Source of the DNA: Toxorhynchites rutilus septentrionalis
Lineage: Eukaryota; Arthropoda; Insecta; Diptera; Culicidae
Length of the DNA: 64,000 nt
Direction: 5' to 3'
NCBI RefSeq assembly: GCF_029784135.1
Contig: NC_073745.1
Span: 280,709,803 to 280,773,802, forward strand
Both the position numbers and the translations under genes were made by a program. Positions 12,501 to 23,942 of the stretch are shown in pieces (position 1 is the stretch's first letter; each line of letters opens with the position of its first letter). Below the pieces are notes generated by a model. The model was not told the DNA's origin, searched no databases, and worked only from the letters and a program-made list of their open reading frames with translations.

Positions 12501-15500
12501 TTATTTCTATTTCTGGCCATATTTTTTTTCCAAACATGGTTCATTATTGTCAATAGCATCTTTGATGGTACAGTTTCACCAAAATGTTTTAATCGTAGGT
12601 TTACCATCGGTTTGCCTTAAAAGTGGCTATTGCGCCCTGATCCATTGGTTGGATCAGAGCTGTTGTATTTTTATGAAGGTACTCAATCATGACATCTTCA
12701 GATAGCTCGGATAGATTAATAGATTGCCATGGTGCATTATCCAAAATAAGCAATATCTTGTTTGTCCTCGCAAATGTTTTTTCTCTTCTGAACAAAAGTG
12801 GTTTTTGAATCAATCCTCAAAAGTTATTTTTGCCGTTATAACGAAACATTTTTGGCCGCAAATCGAAAACGTGCCTGAATTGAAGAGGGCCTTTATAGCG
12901 AAATGTCGTATAAAAAGCGGCCGTATAGCGAGGTATGGGTGTAGTTACAAGTTAATGAAGTGAACGGGTTAGAAAAAACTTTTGCCAATGTGTATACAAT
13001 TTCAACCCTTCTGGTGATCTGACACGAAAAAATCGACCAGATTCCGATTCAGTACAAATGTCGCTGTCGCACCTCGAACAGATCAAAAACATGTTTTCTG
13101 ATGAAGTGACGGCCGTTTGAAGAAAAATATGATGTTTAAAAAGTTTACGTTTACGTTTACCCATTTTTAAAATAAAAATTAAAATAATAAAATATAATTG
13201 TTTATCGATTCATGCAATAGAGAGAAGCGTACAGATTATATTCATATAAATTCGACATAAATCGGTTCGGTAGAACTTGAGATATCGTGTTCGCCAGTTT
13301 GGAAAAAAACAAGTTTCGAGAAAAACGCGTTTGAAGTTAATTGTTTTGGCCGTACTAGATTAGATACAGCATCACTAAAATGGCTATAATTCGGTAAATT
13401 TAATCCATCCGTATAAGGATCAATTAACAAGAAGCAAACATTTTCATTTAAATTTAACAATTTAAAACTGCCTTCGAGTTTACTGATCTGGTAGAAATTA
13501 ATATCCCCCTACTCCACCTACTCTATCTCGAATTCTCGACTTTCAACATAAAATACTCCTAGCAGAAAGCTGCCAGCATAAAAACAATGTGTATGTGTGA
13601 TAGATGAAAATATTCTAAAGACGTTCCAGTGAAAGTGAACATTGAAAATAATGTCTCAATAATTTGAAAAGAGAATCCGCGAAGCCCGCTTAAGGGGCGG
13701 TCTTGGGCTGTAGAGGGTTAATCTGGCGTGATGAATGAAATCGTTTGTTTCGCATTTTATAGGATTGTGTTTCGATTCTATTTTATATGCGACTGAGAAT
13801 ATGCAAACTATACGATTCAATGTTTGTTGGTTAGGCTCTCAACATTGAACAATTTACGCAACCGGTCCTTAGTGTTTCTATTTGTATTCCCAATACTAAC
13901 CCGAAAGACGTAATCATACGTCATTAATCTGACGAAAATACATGTAAATTTATGAAAATCTCAGCAAACTCAGCATTGAATCGTATAACTTGCATATTCT
14001 GAACCGTATATAATGTGGGGCCGAGTCACAATCACAAATAATGCCGATCAAAGTATACATCGTGTATATCTAGAATCATACAACATACGAGAGACACGAC
14101 TTCATTCATCAAGACAGATTAAGTTGTTATTCGATACAACTACTATCGGTTTTGTGATGTGCACTATCGTTAAATCGATCTAAACGGCATCATATATGCA
14201 AATCAGGCAGATGCAAATTGTGAGTCGCATGAAAATTGCATGCGAAAAATCGTATTATATGTTGTGACAACTCGTTCAACAGTAAATAATTTTAGATCGT
14301 AATTGAGGACATATTACATCATGTTATTAATTTGACGCATGTATGGTATCAACGCTTGGTGGTGATTTAAGAATGCAAATTAGTCGGTACCAGATCAGCA
14401 TGCTCAAGTGCAGCTTGAAATGGCTAAGATTTAATGAAAATTTATTTGATTACCATTGTATGATCGTTGTTCATGATGCGAACATAGATAACATATATGA
14501 AAAATATTTATTCCCAGCTTCTTTGAGACATCTTGCACATATCGTTAATATCATGCAGTTGTCAGTGCAGGTTAGAGCAATTTTTAGAGTGTAAATTTCG
14601 TTCATTATTTACATTAGAGCAACCACAAATCAGTCCCTACTTTTCACTTGAAGTTACTATCCCCTGCTTGTACCATAAATACGTTTTGATCTCAACGAGA
14701 AGTATGAGGTGGGTAACGAAAGCTAAATTGACAGCTGGTTAGTGTACTTACTGTGCACTTACTTAAACTGAATTTGATTATAATGAATAACGAAAAAAAA
14801 TAATTTGTTGCAAAACATGTAACATTTTTGTATTACACGTACCACATGTTATTAGTCAGACAATGCATCGATGAACATATGCTACAGGTATACGAAAGTA
14901 ATCCACAGAAATCTACTAACAATTGTAAACTTTGAAATTGAATGCCGAGCCACGATTCCTGTTGTTTGCACTTGGTCGAAAAAAAAATCAAATTGAATGG
15001 TCAGAAACCAGTTGTCAGGTCTCTTCTCAGATCAGTAGAGAGTATATTTTTTCACACACCAGATGTCGACAGAGTGCCTTTGACATCTCAACTGTACCGA
15101 CTTTACACGATCGTTGTTATTTTTCGTCTAATGAAGTAATGTCATGGTTAATTGTAAGGTCCGCCTCAGATTGTTCTGAATTTGACTAATAGTATAACCA
15201 TACTAGTGATTGTCGAATAATTAGTTCCCATGTGATTTCTAACCCAGATGCACTCCGTTAGCAACGTATTTTCTGAGAGAATATCGTCTCACCTTCAAAT
15301 CTCAAAGCGTCAAAGAATGAGCATTCTTGAGTATGAGTATTCCCAATAAATTCGTCAATTGGAATATGGACAAATGTGCCTTATTAAAGATTATGTTTGA
15401 AATCCCCTCTGTGTTAACAACCTTCTGTTGGCAATATTACATATGTTTATGAGCTGGTATAAAACAACCGAGTAGACAGCAATACCAGCAATGGGGCCTA

Positions 15501-17335
15501 ATACAAGTAGCGTATCCTTTTGTACATACTCATTCAGCTCAAAGCGAACGATTCAATATTAGCATAGATCAAATACGCATATATCGGATGCACTATATTT
15601 TATTGCACGAATTCATCCACCGCCGTATCCATATTGAAACTATCCTTTGGAAATTATACTAACGGAACAATGAGCAATAATGATCAAACATCCTAACAAT
15701 CAAACACGAATGGTTCAATGGTAGGATAATCACTCTAGGAATTGCTGCAAGAATAATTATGCGAAATAGAGTGTGATAATACAATTGATTGTGCCTTCAT
15801 GTTGTAGGGATATTTTAAAGATATATTTTCGTCATAAAATTCATGACTTACACGATATACCAATGTTCTCAAAATACTGTAAAAAATTGAACAGCACGTA
15901 ATACAGAATTCCTCTTCAATCCCACCCGACACTGAACATGACTTTTAACCGGTTCAGGGCAGCTAATTGTTGTTCATTTCATTGATGGATTCACTTAATC
16001 ATCCACCATACCTGATGCTGAACCCCAATTCGATTTCAACAGTTTCTCATACCCAACTCTCCATATTCATCCGTGAATCTATAGGGGTTTGTTCTCAAGT
16101 ACGACTTGCAAGTTGTTGGAGTATACCATTTTAGTGTAGTGACACTTGTTGATAGACTAAATTTGATATCCTGCAGCAGTTTTGGACAAAACAATCAGAA
16201 AGCTGATTTTTAAATTCCTAGTTTAAGTTTAAATGACTAAGAAACTGAATCTAGCCTGGGGTTGAAATTTTGAAGTTTTAGAATAATCGTTAGAAATATT
16301 CTGACAAAAATTGTTAAATCTGAAAAAAAAACATTTTTTTGGGAAGACAACATTCAATTAAAACGATGTACCTACAAAGCCATGATGAAATTGAGGATAG
16401 ACGAGCGAATACATCCAATAATGAGTTGTTGTGTTTTGAACAGGTAGTTTCATACGGTTCAGAGTATAGTGTATAGTGAAGCGTAAAATCAGAAACGACC
16501 ATCAAGCTTCTAAAAACAATACATTGAAAGAACTCAAACCCATTACTTGTCCGATTGGGCTCGAAGAAACGCGAATAACTTATAAAAGCAAAAAAAAAAA
16601 CAACACAACCCGAAATTCTCTCGCCTAATTTAGCATCTATTGTAACGGCAGGAAGGGCACTTGTTTGGTCGCGATGAACAATCGGTGGGGGGAGATTTGA
16701 AGGAAAAAGCTTTCTTGCGTAAGAGCATTACCCCGGAAAACACCACCTAACCTAATCTTTTCGCTCCCGTTCTGGGTCATTGATTACTTTATTGACGGGC
16801 ACTGAGAAAGCTGCTCCTTTTTTCGCATTGCCCCACTGATTTATTGGCGTTGCTTTTATCGTGCTGATGGGTTTTATCGAAGGACGATTGGATAAAATAA
16901 ATTTCATGTAGTTGAACGACGGGAGGCAATTTTCACAATTTCAAGATTATTTACGATCGATAATAACGCGTGAACAAATCCGCATCAAATCAAACTAACC
17001 AACCGCTATTTCAGGAAAACCGCTACTGTTTGATCCCGTTCATGGTCACAATCTGCTTCGACTGGTCGTCCTATCTGGCGCACAACATCGACCGATCTAT
17101 GCCTTATCACGTGTGGCTGCTCATCACGGGTGAGTCATTGATTTCCGTTTATGTCTATTGCTCCAATATGTGAACTACGAACTGATTATTGTCTCTATCC
17201 ATTGCAGCCTTCTTCCTGTACGTGTTCGTAACGATGCTCAGCCTCTTCATACTGTTCGGAATGAAAATAGAAACGCCCAAAAGTACCCAAGCAAAGTACT
17301 TCAGCAGCAAATTCAGTGGTGTCGATGTTGTGTGA
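9442..17335 (+). CDS. Gene A: small four-pass membrane protein (158 aa, four exons)
   Basis: The exons are 9442-9583, 9647-9738, 17015-17129 and 17208-17335; joined they give 477 nt ending in TGA. All junctions are GT-AG with phases 1, 0, 1. The start is the first in-frame ATG. TM1 is at about residues 11-35, TM2 57-77, TM3 82-99 and TM4 111-133. An acidic loop (SDSSDSE, 37-43) lies between TM1 and TM2. The N-terminus MGCC could be lipidated at Cys. Shared with gene C is KFHGYFI (8-14); shared with both paralogues is K|EN...L-x-P-F...D at the exon 2/3 join. Intron 1 is 63 bp, intron 2 is 7.3 kb and full of repeats, intron 3 is 78 bp. The tail is short (about 25 residues) and polar. Function is unknown; a LAPTM-like or DUF4728-like insect tetraspan is an inference from topology and size. 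Confidence 0.85.
9647..9738 (+). CDS. Gene A exon 2 (92 bp)
   Basis: Opens after TTTTCAG and closes at AAG|GTAAGT. Encodes the second extracytosolic or lumenal segment and TM2, ending in YGIYK. The length is identical to exon 2 of genes B and C. Confidence 0.88.
10465..11235 (+). mobile_element. Partial copy of the foldback composite repeat
   Basis: Begins with the same end as the element at 4965 (ACAATGGTCCAGGAG) and follows its module order for about 770 bp, with 80-90% apparent similarity. It then breaks off in a G-run joined to the tandem units at 11246. It lies in intron 2 of gene A. Confidence 0.65.
11246..11560 (-). repeat. Two inverted copies of the roughly 145-bp tandem unit
   Basis: Two units of about 150 bp each carry the signature ATGAAACACAAATTTCTG ... 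GCAAATGGAGCCAAATTTGG. They are the reverse complement of the array at 53038-53720. The G-rich and C-rich blocks near 11247 and 11385 correspond to the C-rich stretches of that array. Confidence 0.7.
11561..12387. other. Intron 2 of gene A; unclassified repeat-like sequence
   Basis: No coding signal. Phrases such as the one around 11930 (TTCAGCCGTTTCGGAGAAAA) look like conserved parts of dispersed insect repeats, but no ends could be defined. Confidence 0.35.
12388..12941 (-). mobile_element. Tigger/pogo-like DNA transposon fragment
   Basis: The right end is GGTATGGGTG followed by TA, identical to the end of the short element at 32911-33395, and the left portion is also colinear with it. The left end is truncated. 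Between the shared arms lies a transposase fragment (12601-12813) absent from the short copy, which links the short element to an autonomous parent. Confidence 0.7.
12601..12813 (-). pseudogene. Tigger/pogo-like DDE transposase fragment
   Basis: About 70 residues contain LLILDNAP, the second catalytic Asp region of pogo/Tigger transposases, and then NTTALIQPMDQGAIATFKA, the signature around the third acidic residue. Only this middle part of the DDE domain survives. The N-terminal DNA-binding half and the first Asp are missing, so it cannot be active. It lies in intron 2 of gene A, antisense to it. Confidence 0.78.
12942..17014. other. Remainder of intron 2 of gene A; no gene recognised
   Basis: About 4 kb of AT-rich sequence. 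Short ORFs on both strands show no domain-like features or codon bias. A small palindrome (14227-14247) and short inverted phrases near 13910 and 14310 hint at an old MITE but could not be bounded. The last 400 bases are somewhat less AT-rich and lead into the exon 3 acceptor. Confidence 0.35.
17015..17129 (+). CDS. Gene A exon 3
   Basis: Opens after TATTTCAG, closes at ACGG|GTGAGT (phase 1). Encodes the family motif L-I-P-F...F-D, TM3 and the first residues of TM4. Confidence 0.85.
17208..17335 (+). CDS. Gene A exon 4 and stop
   Basis: Opens after ATTGCAG. Encodes the rest of TM4 and a polar tail ending in GVDVV, with stop TGA at 17333-17335. No canonical AATAAA was seen close downstream; an AATAAT near 17470 may serve. 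Confidence 0.82.
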
Positions 17336-17601
17336 GTGTAACGCACTCACACATAACGATTGCGACAAACACGAGTCCCATCCTTTTCCCAATGATGACA
17401 AACCAAAAGAAAGACTGATTATTCGTTGTACATATTAAGTTATTTATGGTTATTAGATTAATTTGTAAAATAATAACATCGTTGCATTTTTGTGTTGGAG
17501 AACATTCCGAGAAGCATGTGAAGCTTTAGAATCTTACAATCTAAATCGAAAATGTCGTTTATGATGAAATTTGAAAACAGGGAAAACAATTTTTTAACTA
17601 A

Positions 17602-17713
17602 GGTGCACAAATTACGTAACGCCAAAAACTCGGATTTTGAACCCCCTCCCCCTCTTATGTAATGAAATTCGTATCTCTAACACACAGCAAGTAACGCCAA
17701 CTAGACCCCCCCC
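17602..17713 (-). mobile_element. Truncated copy of the 156-bp TTA-type MITE
   Basis: Starts with GTGCACAAATTACGTAACGC and runs colinear, in the opposite orientation, with the intact element at 29745-29900. The distal end is lost in a C-run near 17706. Confidence 0.7.
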
Positions 17714-17727
17714 TTCCTTCCTTTATT

Positions 17728-18839
17728 CTGCCGTTCTACGCATAGTTGTCCCATGTTACTTTTTGACGATTTTCACTTTTCTTCATAAAACGTTGTTTTT
17801 ATGCATAATCTTACGGAAAAACACACAAAAAACATATAGTTTGTTCCCAGTTTTTAAAAAAAACAACATCAAGCCATGCCATTATCATTGTCCCATGTTG
17901 ATATTCTATGCATAACTGTCCCACTATGTATGTTTTGTAGATCCATATCGAATAAATCGGTTCAAGCGCAAGAATTTCATGTCACACTTTCAGCAAGGCT
18001 AATGCACTTCTGGTTTGGAAGAACGAACTAATTCTCAAACAAATAAGAAAAACTTCAACAGAACACGTGTACACCTTGTTAGCGAATGCCTTATAACAAT
18101 GAGATTTATATTCTGCGAAGGTGTTGCAGATCACTCATTTCTTCATAAAACGATGTTTCTATACATAATCTTTCGGAAAAACACAAATGAAACGTGAAGA
18201 GTTCCCCTCACTTGAATCAATCAAGCTTGATCACGGTTCAAAAATACATGGTGGGACAGTTATGCCTAGAATATCAACATGGGACAATTGAACTTGATGT
18301 TGTTTTTTAAAATACTGGGAACAAACAATAAGTTTTTTGGTGTTTTTCCGAAAGATTAACATTAACAAAACATCGTTTTATAACTAAGGGAGTGATCTGC
18401 AACACCTTTATAGAATATAAATCTCATTGGTATTAGGCATTCGCTATCAAGGTGCACACGTGTTCTGTTAAACTGTTTTTCATTTAATAATGTATTTTTT
18501 GTTGTATTTGTATTTGATGACTTAGATCGATCGTATTTGAGACTTAGATCGTTCTTCCGAACCAGAAATGAGTACATTAGCCCTACTGAAAGCGTAACAT
18601 AAAATTCTTGTACTTGAACCGATTCATTCATTATGGATTTACGAAAATACATGATTGGACGGTTATGCCTAGAATATCAACATGTGACAATTCAACTTGA
18701 TGTTGTTTTTTGAAAAGCTGGGAACAAACAATATGTTTTTTTGTGGTTTTCTGGAAGATTAGGCATTAAAACATCGTTTTATGAAGAGAAGTGAAAATTG
18801 TGAAAAAGTAACATGGGACAACTATGCGTAGAACGGCAG
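17728..18839. mobile_element. Foldback element, about 1.1 kb, TA-flanked
   Basis: The left end CTGCCGTTCTACGCATAGTT and the right end are inverted copies, and inverted similarity extends for about 200 bp (to the phrase around GTTTGTTCCCAG). A third internal copy of the arm lies at about 18226-18360. The right flank is TA; the left is degenerate. There is no coding capacity. It resembles Tc1/mariner-type MITEs by its TA target, but the superfamily is not proven. Confidence 0.65.
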
Positions 18840-18950
18840 TATAGTGCTTCTAAAAAACCCGGTGTTTTGCTAAATTGAAATGCTTAAAGCTTTTGGTAGA
18901 CAAATATGCGAGAAAACTTTGATTGCGTTTTTCTCAGTTGATGATTTTGG

Positions 18951-18982
18951 AACATGGGACAACTATGCGTAGAACGGCAGTA
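18951..18982 (+). repeat. Orphan end of the 17728-type foldback element
   Basis: A 30-bp match to the right end of the neighbouring element (ATGGGACAACTATGCGTAGA followed by the ACGGCAGTA end), about 110 bp beyond it. It may be the remnant of a second copy or of a duplicated terminus. Confidence 0.6.
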
Positions 18983-21534
18983 TGTGTCTTTAGAATGCAA
19001 CGCGGTACTGATGTGCAACAAGTTTTCTGCACTCAATTGAACCCTCGCTCCTTGTATACACATGCGCTCTGGCAAATGAACACGCACCGAAACAGACGAA
19101 ATGTTTTGTTGTCAACACCGTTCGCTTGAAGGGTCGAATATCGTTACTGCACCGTGTTCAGACATCATGTTTCTACACCTCCTTTCTAAATCGTGCTGGT
19201 TGTCTGGTTGTCTGGTAGGGGAAATGGGAGTAAGACGGACATGTTAAGAAGAACTTCAATTGTATCTTTGGAAACTCATGTTTTCCAAAACATAAAAGCA
19301 GATTCTTACAGTTCAATATACTGGTTTTCGAAATTATTGGCCAAATATTTTATAAAAACAAGAAGTGGATTATATCTGTGATACAACCGCAAGGTAAATG
19401 TAGGACTACCGTTGGCTCGGTGATCATTTGTTTGAAATTGTATCTGAATCAGTTCTAAATGAATGAATGAATGAATATTTTGTAAGATGCTGAAAGTTTT
19501 CTTGTTAGTTTGTGGTTTTATGAGTAAAAGTATGGAATTGTTAGTAACATAAAAGTCAACTCTTTCGAACTTGTTGGTAGTCCTGAAATGAATCGATGGA
19601 ATTTGAGTGGCCTTGTAAAAGCAACTGAAGATGTTTGATACATGATTCACTTTTGTTTTCGTGAGAATAATACGAGATTTTTCATGATCACTCCATGCGC
19701 AGAATAGAAACTTAGGGCGCCACTTCACGGTGAAAACGAAATAAAGTCTATATAACCTTGTATAAAATTCGCCATTTTACAATGTGGTACATATGTATAT
19801 TTTGAAGGATGGCTTGGTATAAGTGTTGTAACTTAGTTTTTTTTTAACTAGATAAACGATGAGTAGCATGTGTTGCGCTAAAAATACTGCAAATACTTCT
19901 TGTGTCGGCCCTAACATTATCAATGATATAATCCAACTTGATGTGATATCGATCTCATTACCATTATCCACAGTATTCATGTATGCATTATCAAACTCAA
20001 AATTTTCGAAGATTATCAACGATTTTGGTCCAATCGCGTGTTGAAATTATCGTAAATATACAAAACCCTAACTTTCTTACCATATACTGAAGACATTTAA
20101 TGGTTGAAATGAATCTAAATAGAAATAAAATGAATAATCACGACCGAATCTTGCTTTTCAGTGCTTACATCATCAATAAACAAACATCATCACATCATCA
20201 TTTTTATCGATGTGGGAATCATGGACATGTAGTGGGGGGAAAATAGACAGGTTGATAATATACGAAGCGTAGTAGTTTATCGCTCGCGAGAGGAATAATT
20301 TCGCTCTCTCTCAGTGTTTGCGTGTCCAGTACCTGAAATAGAACAAACAGGGAAAGCAATATAAAAAAGAGTTGAATATTCTTCACTTTCCATCATGCAT
20401 TGGATGTGATTATGGACGTGATTGTCCATTTCAACCCCACCAGAGCAATTATTTCAATGAGCCGCACATCACACAAGTGAGAAGCGATGTTACGTATCTG
20501 AATTCAGCGCTGTGTTCAAAATCCACTCTCGACTGCAGCGCAGCGTATGTTTTCTGAAGACTGCTTTCAGAATATGTCAAAATGTTAAAATGAATTCAAT
20601 TTTGCCATCGTGTTTGAATAATATTTCAACGTGTTTATTATTGTGGAGCTAATCCACTATTTTACTGGCTTAAACAATTATACAATAGTGGAAATCTGAA
20701 TATAATCTCAGTACAAACAAACACAATACAAATACAAAATTTAAAATTTTTGGTACTATTTTCAAGTTACTCTATTTTTTTTAAAAGTATTTTTTCATTT
20801 ACGTAGAAAAGTGAATAGAAAAATAATATTTCAGTCCACCGAACCTTACCCTGTGCCCTACTATTTTCTTCTCTCACAGATGCTTAGAGTTCTGAGACTG
20901 AATTTTCGTTCGCTTAGTAGACTGACGCGTAACAATTCGGCTACGAATACCCAAGGTGCTCCGTTTTTGTATTCAAATTCATTGCTTAATCATTCAACTT
21001 CGGGGTAGCTTCTGTTATCATTGAGCAGTTGATTTGATTTTATTTATTGTTACCCATTCGAGTGAGTTTGGTGGGAATTATTTAACGTTCAAGTACAGGT
21101 CGGGCATGATAATATTCAGGCTTGATTATATTTTTTTTCATAAAATATGATCCTCTATTTCTTCCTGAAAGATTCCAGATATGTGTATTTTTTTAAACGA
21201 GAGAGGTGTTTTATGGCTTTAAGGGGAGCAATCAAAAATTAAATTCATCTTTTATATTAAAAAAAAAAACAAAAAAAAAATAGTAAAATGTGTGAAAACA
21301 GTAAAAATATAATTTTCTTGATTCGATCATACACAATGAAAAAAATGGACACAGTTTTAGCTGGTGGACTCCAATGAAAATGAAAAACTGCTCATATCAG
21401 TATTTCAATACTTATTTTAAAAATTCCATTGCTAAATAACACTCATTGGCTGTATTTTTGAGTGATAACTTCAATGATTTACCATCGAAAGATTGAAAAA
21501 ATTACGCAAAAGCAACTACTACGCTCGATGGTTT
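18983..21534. other. Intergenic DNA between genes A and B; nothing firm
   Basis: Contains a (TGAA)n microsatellite at 19458-19475. A phrase at about 19217 (GGGGAAATGGGAGTAAGACG) resembles the terminus of the element at 28676 and may be a solo end. The short ORFs are unsupported. A-runs and T-runs lie near 21260. Confidence 0.35.
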
Positions 21535-22250
21535 GTTCGTACTACCAGCTCCACCCCAGAAAAAGGTGGAGATCATGAGGTACTTCGTGTTCGCCGGATT
21601 AAGCAGATTTAGCAGATCCTAGAACGTCGAACGGAAGCTGAAGTGGGAGACCGAGAGCAAGAAAGCTTCATCGTTCCGCGTTCTGGTCGGGAAGTCGGAA
21701 TAACCGGCCTAACGGTAAAGAAGAACCTAGCCAAAATGGACATTTTTATGCGGAAACGTTTCTGAGGAACAGTGGCTAAAGATGCTGGTTCAAAACATAT
21801 TTACGTTGAAGTGCGACGTCGTCGTCCTAATGGGTCACGAGACCTACTATATGCTGGACGGCAACAACTAGCAGGGAACCGGGTAGGAAGTGTTTAACGA
21901 TGTCGAATATATCTCCTGCACCAAGTTCCCGAATAAGGTTCTTCTGTGGGTGACGATTAGAAAGAAGGGAATGTCCAGGCCGCCGTTAACGAGAAAATAT
22001 ACAGTACGAAATGCTTGTCGGAAGTTGCCGCCTTCATCAAAAAGTATCACGCGAGAGGGGATGTGATCTTTTGGCTGGACGTGGGCTGAAACAACTGATC
22101 CCCAAGGCAACGAAAGAGTTGAAGGACATGCCGACCTCCATCTTTTTATCGGTTATGGTTAAAGCTCCGGCCAACTACCGAAGACTTTGACACCCTACCA
22201 CCCGGGTGTCAGAGAATTTTTGTATAAGGCTTAATAAACGTAGGATTTCC
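21535..22250 (+). pseudogene. IS630/Tc1-type transposase relic
   Basis: Several frames in order give recognisable pieces: VLMGHETYYMLDGN (first catalytic region, in H-E form), KFPNKVLLWVTI, then IYSTKCLSEVAAFIKKYH followed by VIFWLD (second Asp), and a C-terminal piece KSRT/MPTSIF. Many frameshifts and stops separate them. The order and motifs match mosquito Tc1-like transposases with a FWPDLAS-type centre. A second relic with the same kind of motifs lies at 37600-38085. No terminal repeats were identified. Confidence 0.62.
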
Positions 22251-22466
22251 ATTGAATTATCTTTTGTTTTTTTTTCAGCAATTTGGCTTATTGACGTATC
22301 CATTCACGATTTTAGGGGTGCAGAATGAACCGAATGAATATGAATAAATGTGAATAAATTGAATAAATATGATGGATTCTAGTTTTTTTAACGGACGTGC
22401 AACGTGGAGGTGCAAATCGACTCTTCCGCCCCGGGTGCGAAAACTTCACTCGACGCTACTGCTAAC

Positions 22467-23216
22467 TAGAGATGTGCCATCCGCTCATGAGCTGTTCCGA
22501 AGAATCGACTCTTTGAAGTGAGTTGACGCGGAACAGCTCGCAAAAAAAATCAAACAGCTCTTCAGCTCACTTTGATGATGATGAAGGAGAGAAAAGAGCT
22601 GTAGAATTGAAGAGAGTGTGTGAGCTGTAAGATTCAAATGAACTGACCGTCTCTCGCTCATCGTGTTAAAACATCAGTTTAGTTTCATTTGTCCCTCGTC
22701 TTTTCAACTGTTATATTCGCGTTGACGGCATTGAGCTTTGTTTACCAGTTTAGGGGGCGCCAAAAATAATAATTGGCTCTCAGGCAGAATGAACACGTTT
22801 TTAAATTCAAATTATTAATGAAAATTAACTTCTGTGTATCAAATGAGTATTCTATTTCAATGAAAAACACTTTGTTTGCAGGCGGTGCAAAAATCTCATA
22901 AGATTTTTTTTTTTTTGAAGAAAACTTTCTATTGTAATGTAAAGCCTCAGTAAAAATGTCGGAAATGTTGTACTCGCCGAGTCTGTTGTAAATAATAGTC
23001 TGGAATACGTGTTTCAAGTAATTAATAATATGGTGTGAAAAATTTCATTTGAATTTTAACATTTTCAAACTGGCTTCGTGGCTATCGAGTTTGGGACCCA
23101 AATTGAAAGTCGGCACTGACAACTGAGCTGAAGAGCTGTTCATAAAGAACAGCTCATTTAGATGAGCTGATATGATCAGAGCTGTTCATCATGATGAGCT
23201 GATTTGCACACCTCTA
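22467..23216. mobile_element. hAT-type nonautonomous element with perfect 8-bp TSD
   Basis: The ends are TAGAGATGTGC and the inverse TAGAGGTGTGC. The flanks are exact copies of CTGCTAAC (22459-22466 and 23217-23224), the 8-bp duplication expected for hAT. Sub-terminal regions are dense in GAGCTGTTC/GAACAGCTC motifs, typical of transposase-binding sites. It is 750 bp with no transposase. A decayed copy of its interior lies at about 42365-43030. Confidence 0.85.
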
Positions 23217-23224
23217 CTGCTAAC

Positions 23225-23942
23225 AGTACAACTTTTTCGCATACAGTGCGATTCACCACTCACCAAGGACTGTGAGAGACACAAAAATTCAGTAGTGCCG
23301 ATCGCTCAACACGTGATTAACCGATGGAGAAGAAAGTAGCGCCTCCCAGTTTATCGGCATGGTGGCGAATGAAAATACATATAAGATATGTAGTTTATTT
23401 GATAAAACATATCAGAATATAAGTATAGAATGGCAGAAGCAGGGGGATCTCCAAATATGGAGATCTCTGATTGAAAAAAGTCAGATCTCGCCTCCCCACC
23501 CTGTTGTCCCAGATCTCTCTCAATCCTCGTCATTCCCTTTTCCCCTGTTATCTCTTCTCCGCGTGCCAAGGTCTATTCGGATGGTGCACCTGGAACTGGC
23601 CCGTGGATTGTTTTCTTCAGGCCTTAGCCAAACCGTAAAACGCTTAATGCTATTCAGATCATGATCTGGCAAGATACTTTTCCGTGATAGAAATTTAAAA
23701 GGTTAGACCAACCAAACGGCGTGTTGTAGTGTCTGAACGGAAACACGCAAACGATATTGTAGTCGACTAGCGATTTACCCTAGAATATCGTGTCTACGTA
23801 CCGTCCCATGATGGTTTGGTTTGGCACGAGGAAAGTCAATGAAAAAATTATGAAAAGTGACTCGAAACATGAGAAATCGCTCCTCAACGAATGAAAGCGA
23901 GGAATATTCACATTGATGGATTTTTAATTTTACATAGAAGGT
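23225..23942. other. Flank of the hAT insertion; possibly 5' part of the retrotransposon
   Basis: The ORFs here carry no clear domain. Because the retrotransposon ORF2 relic begins at 23943 on the same strand, this segment and the sequence left of the hAT element (22400-22466) may be its 5' region. This is inference only. Confidence 0.3.
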
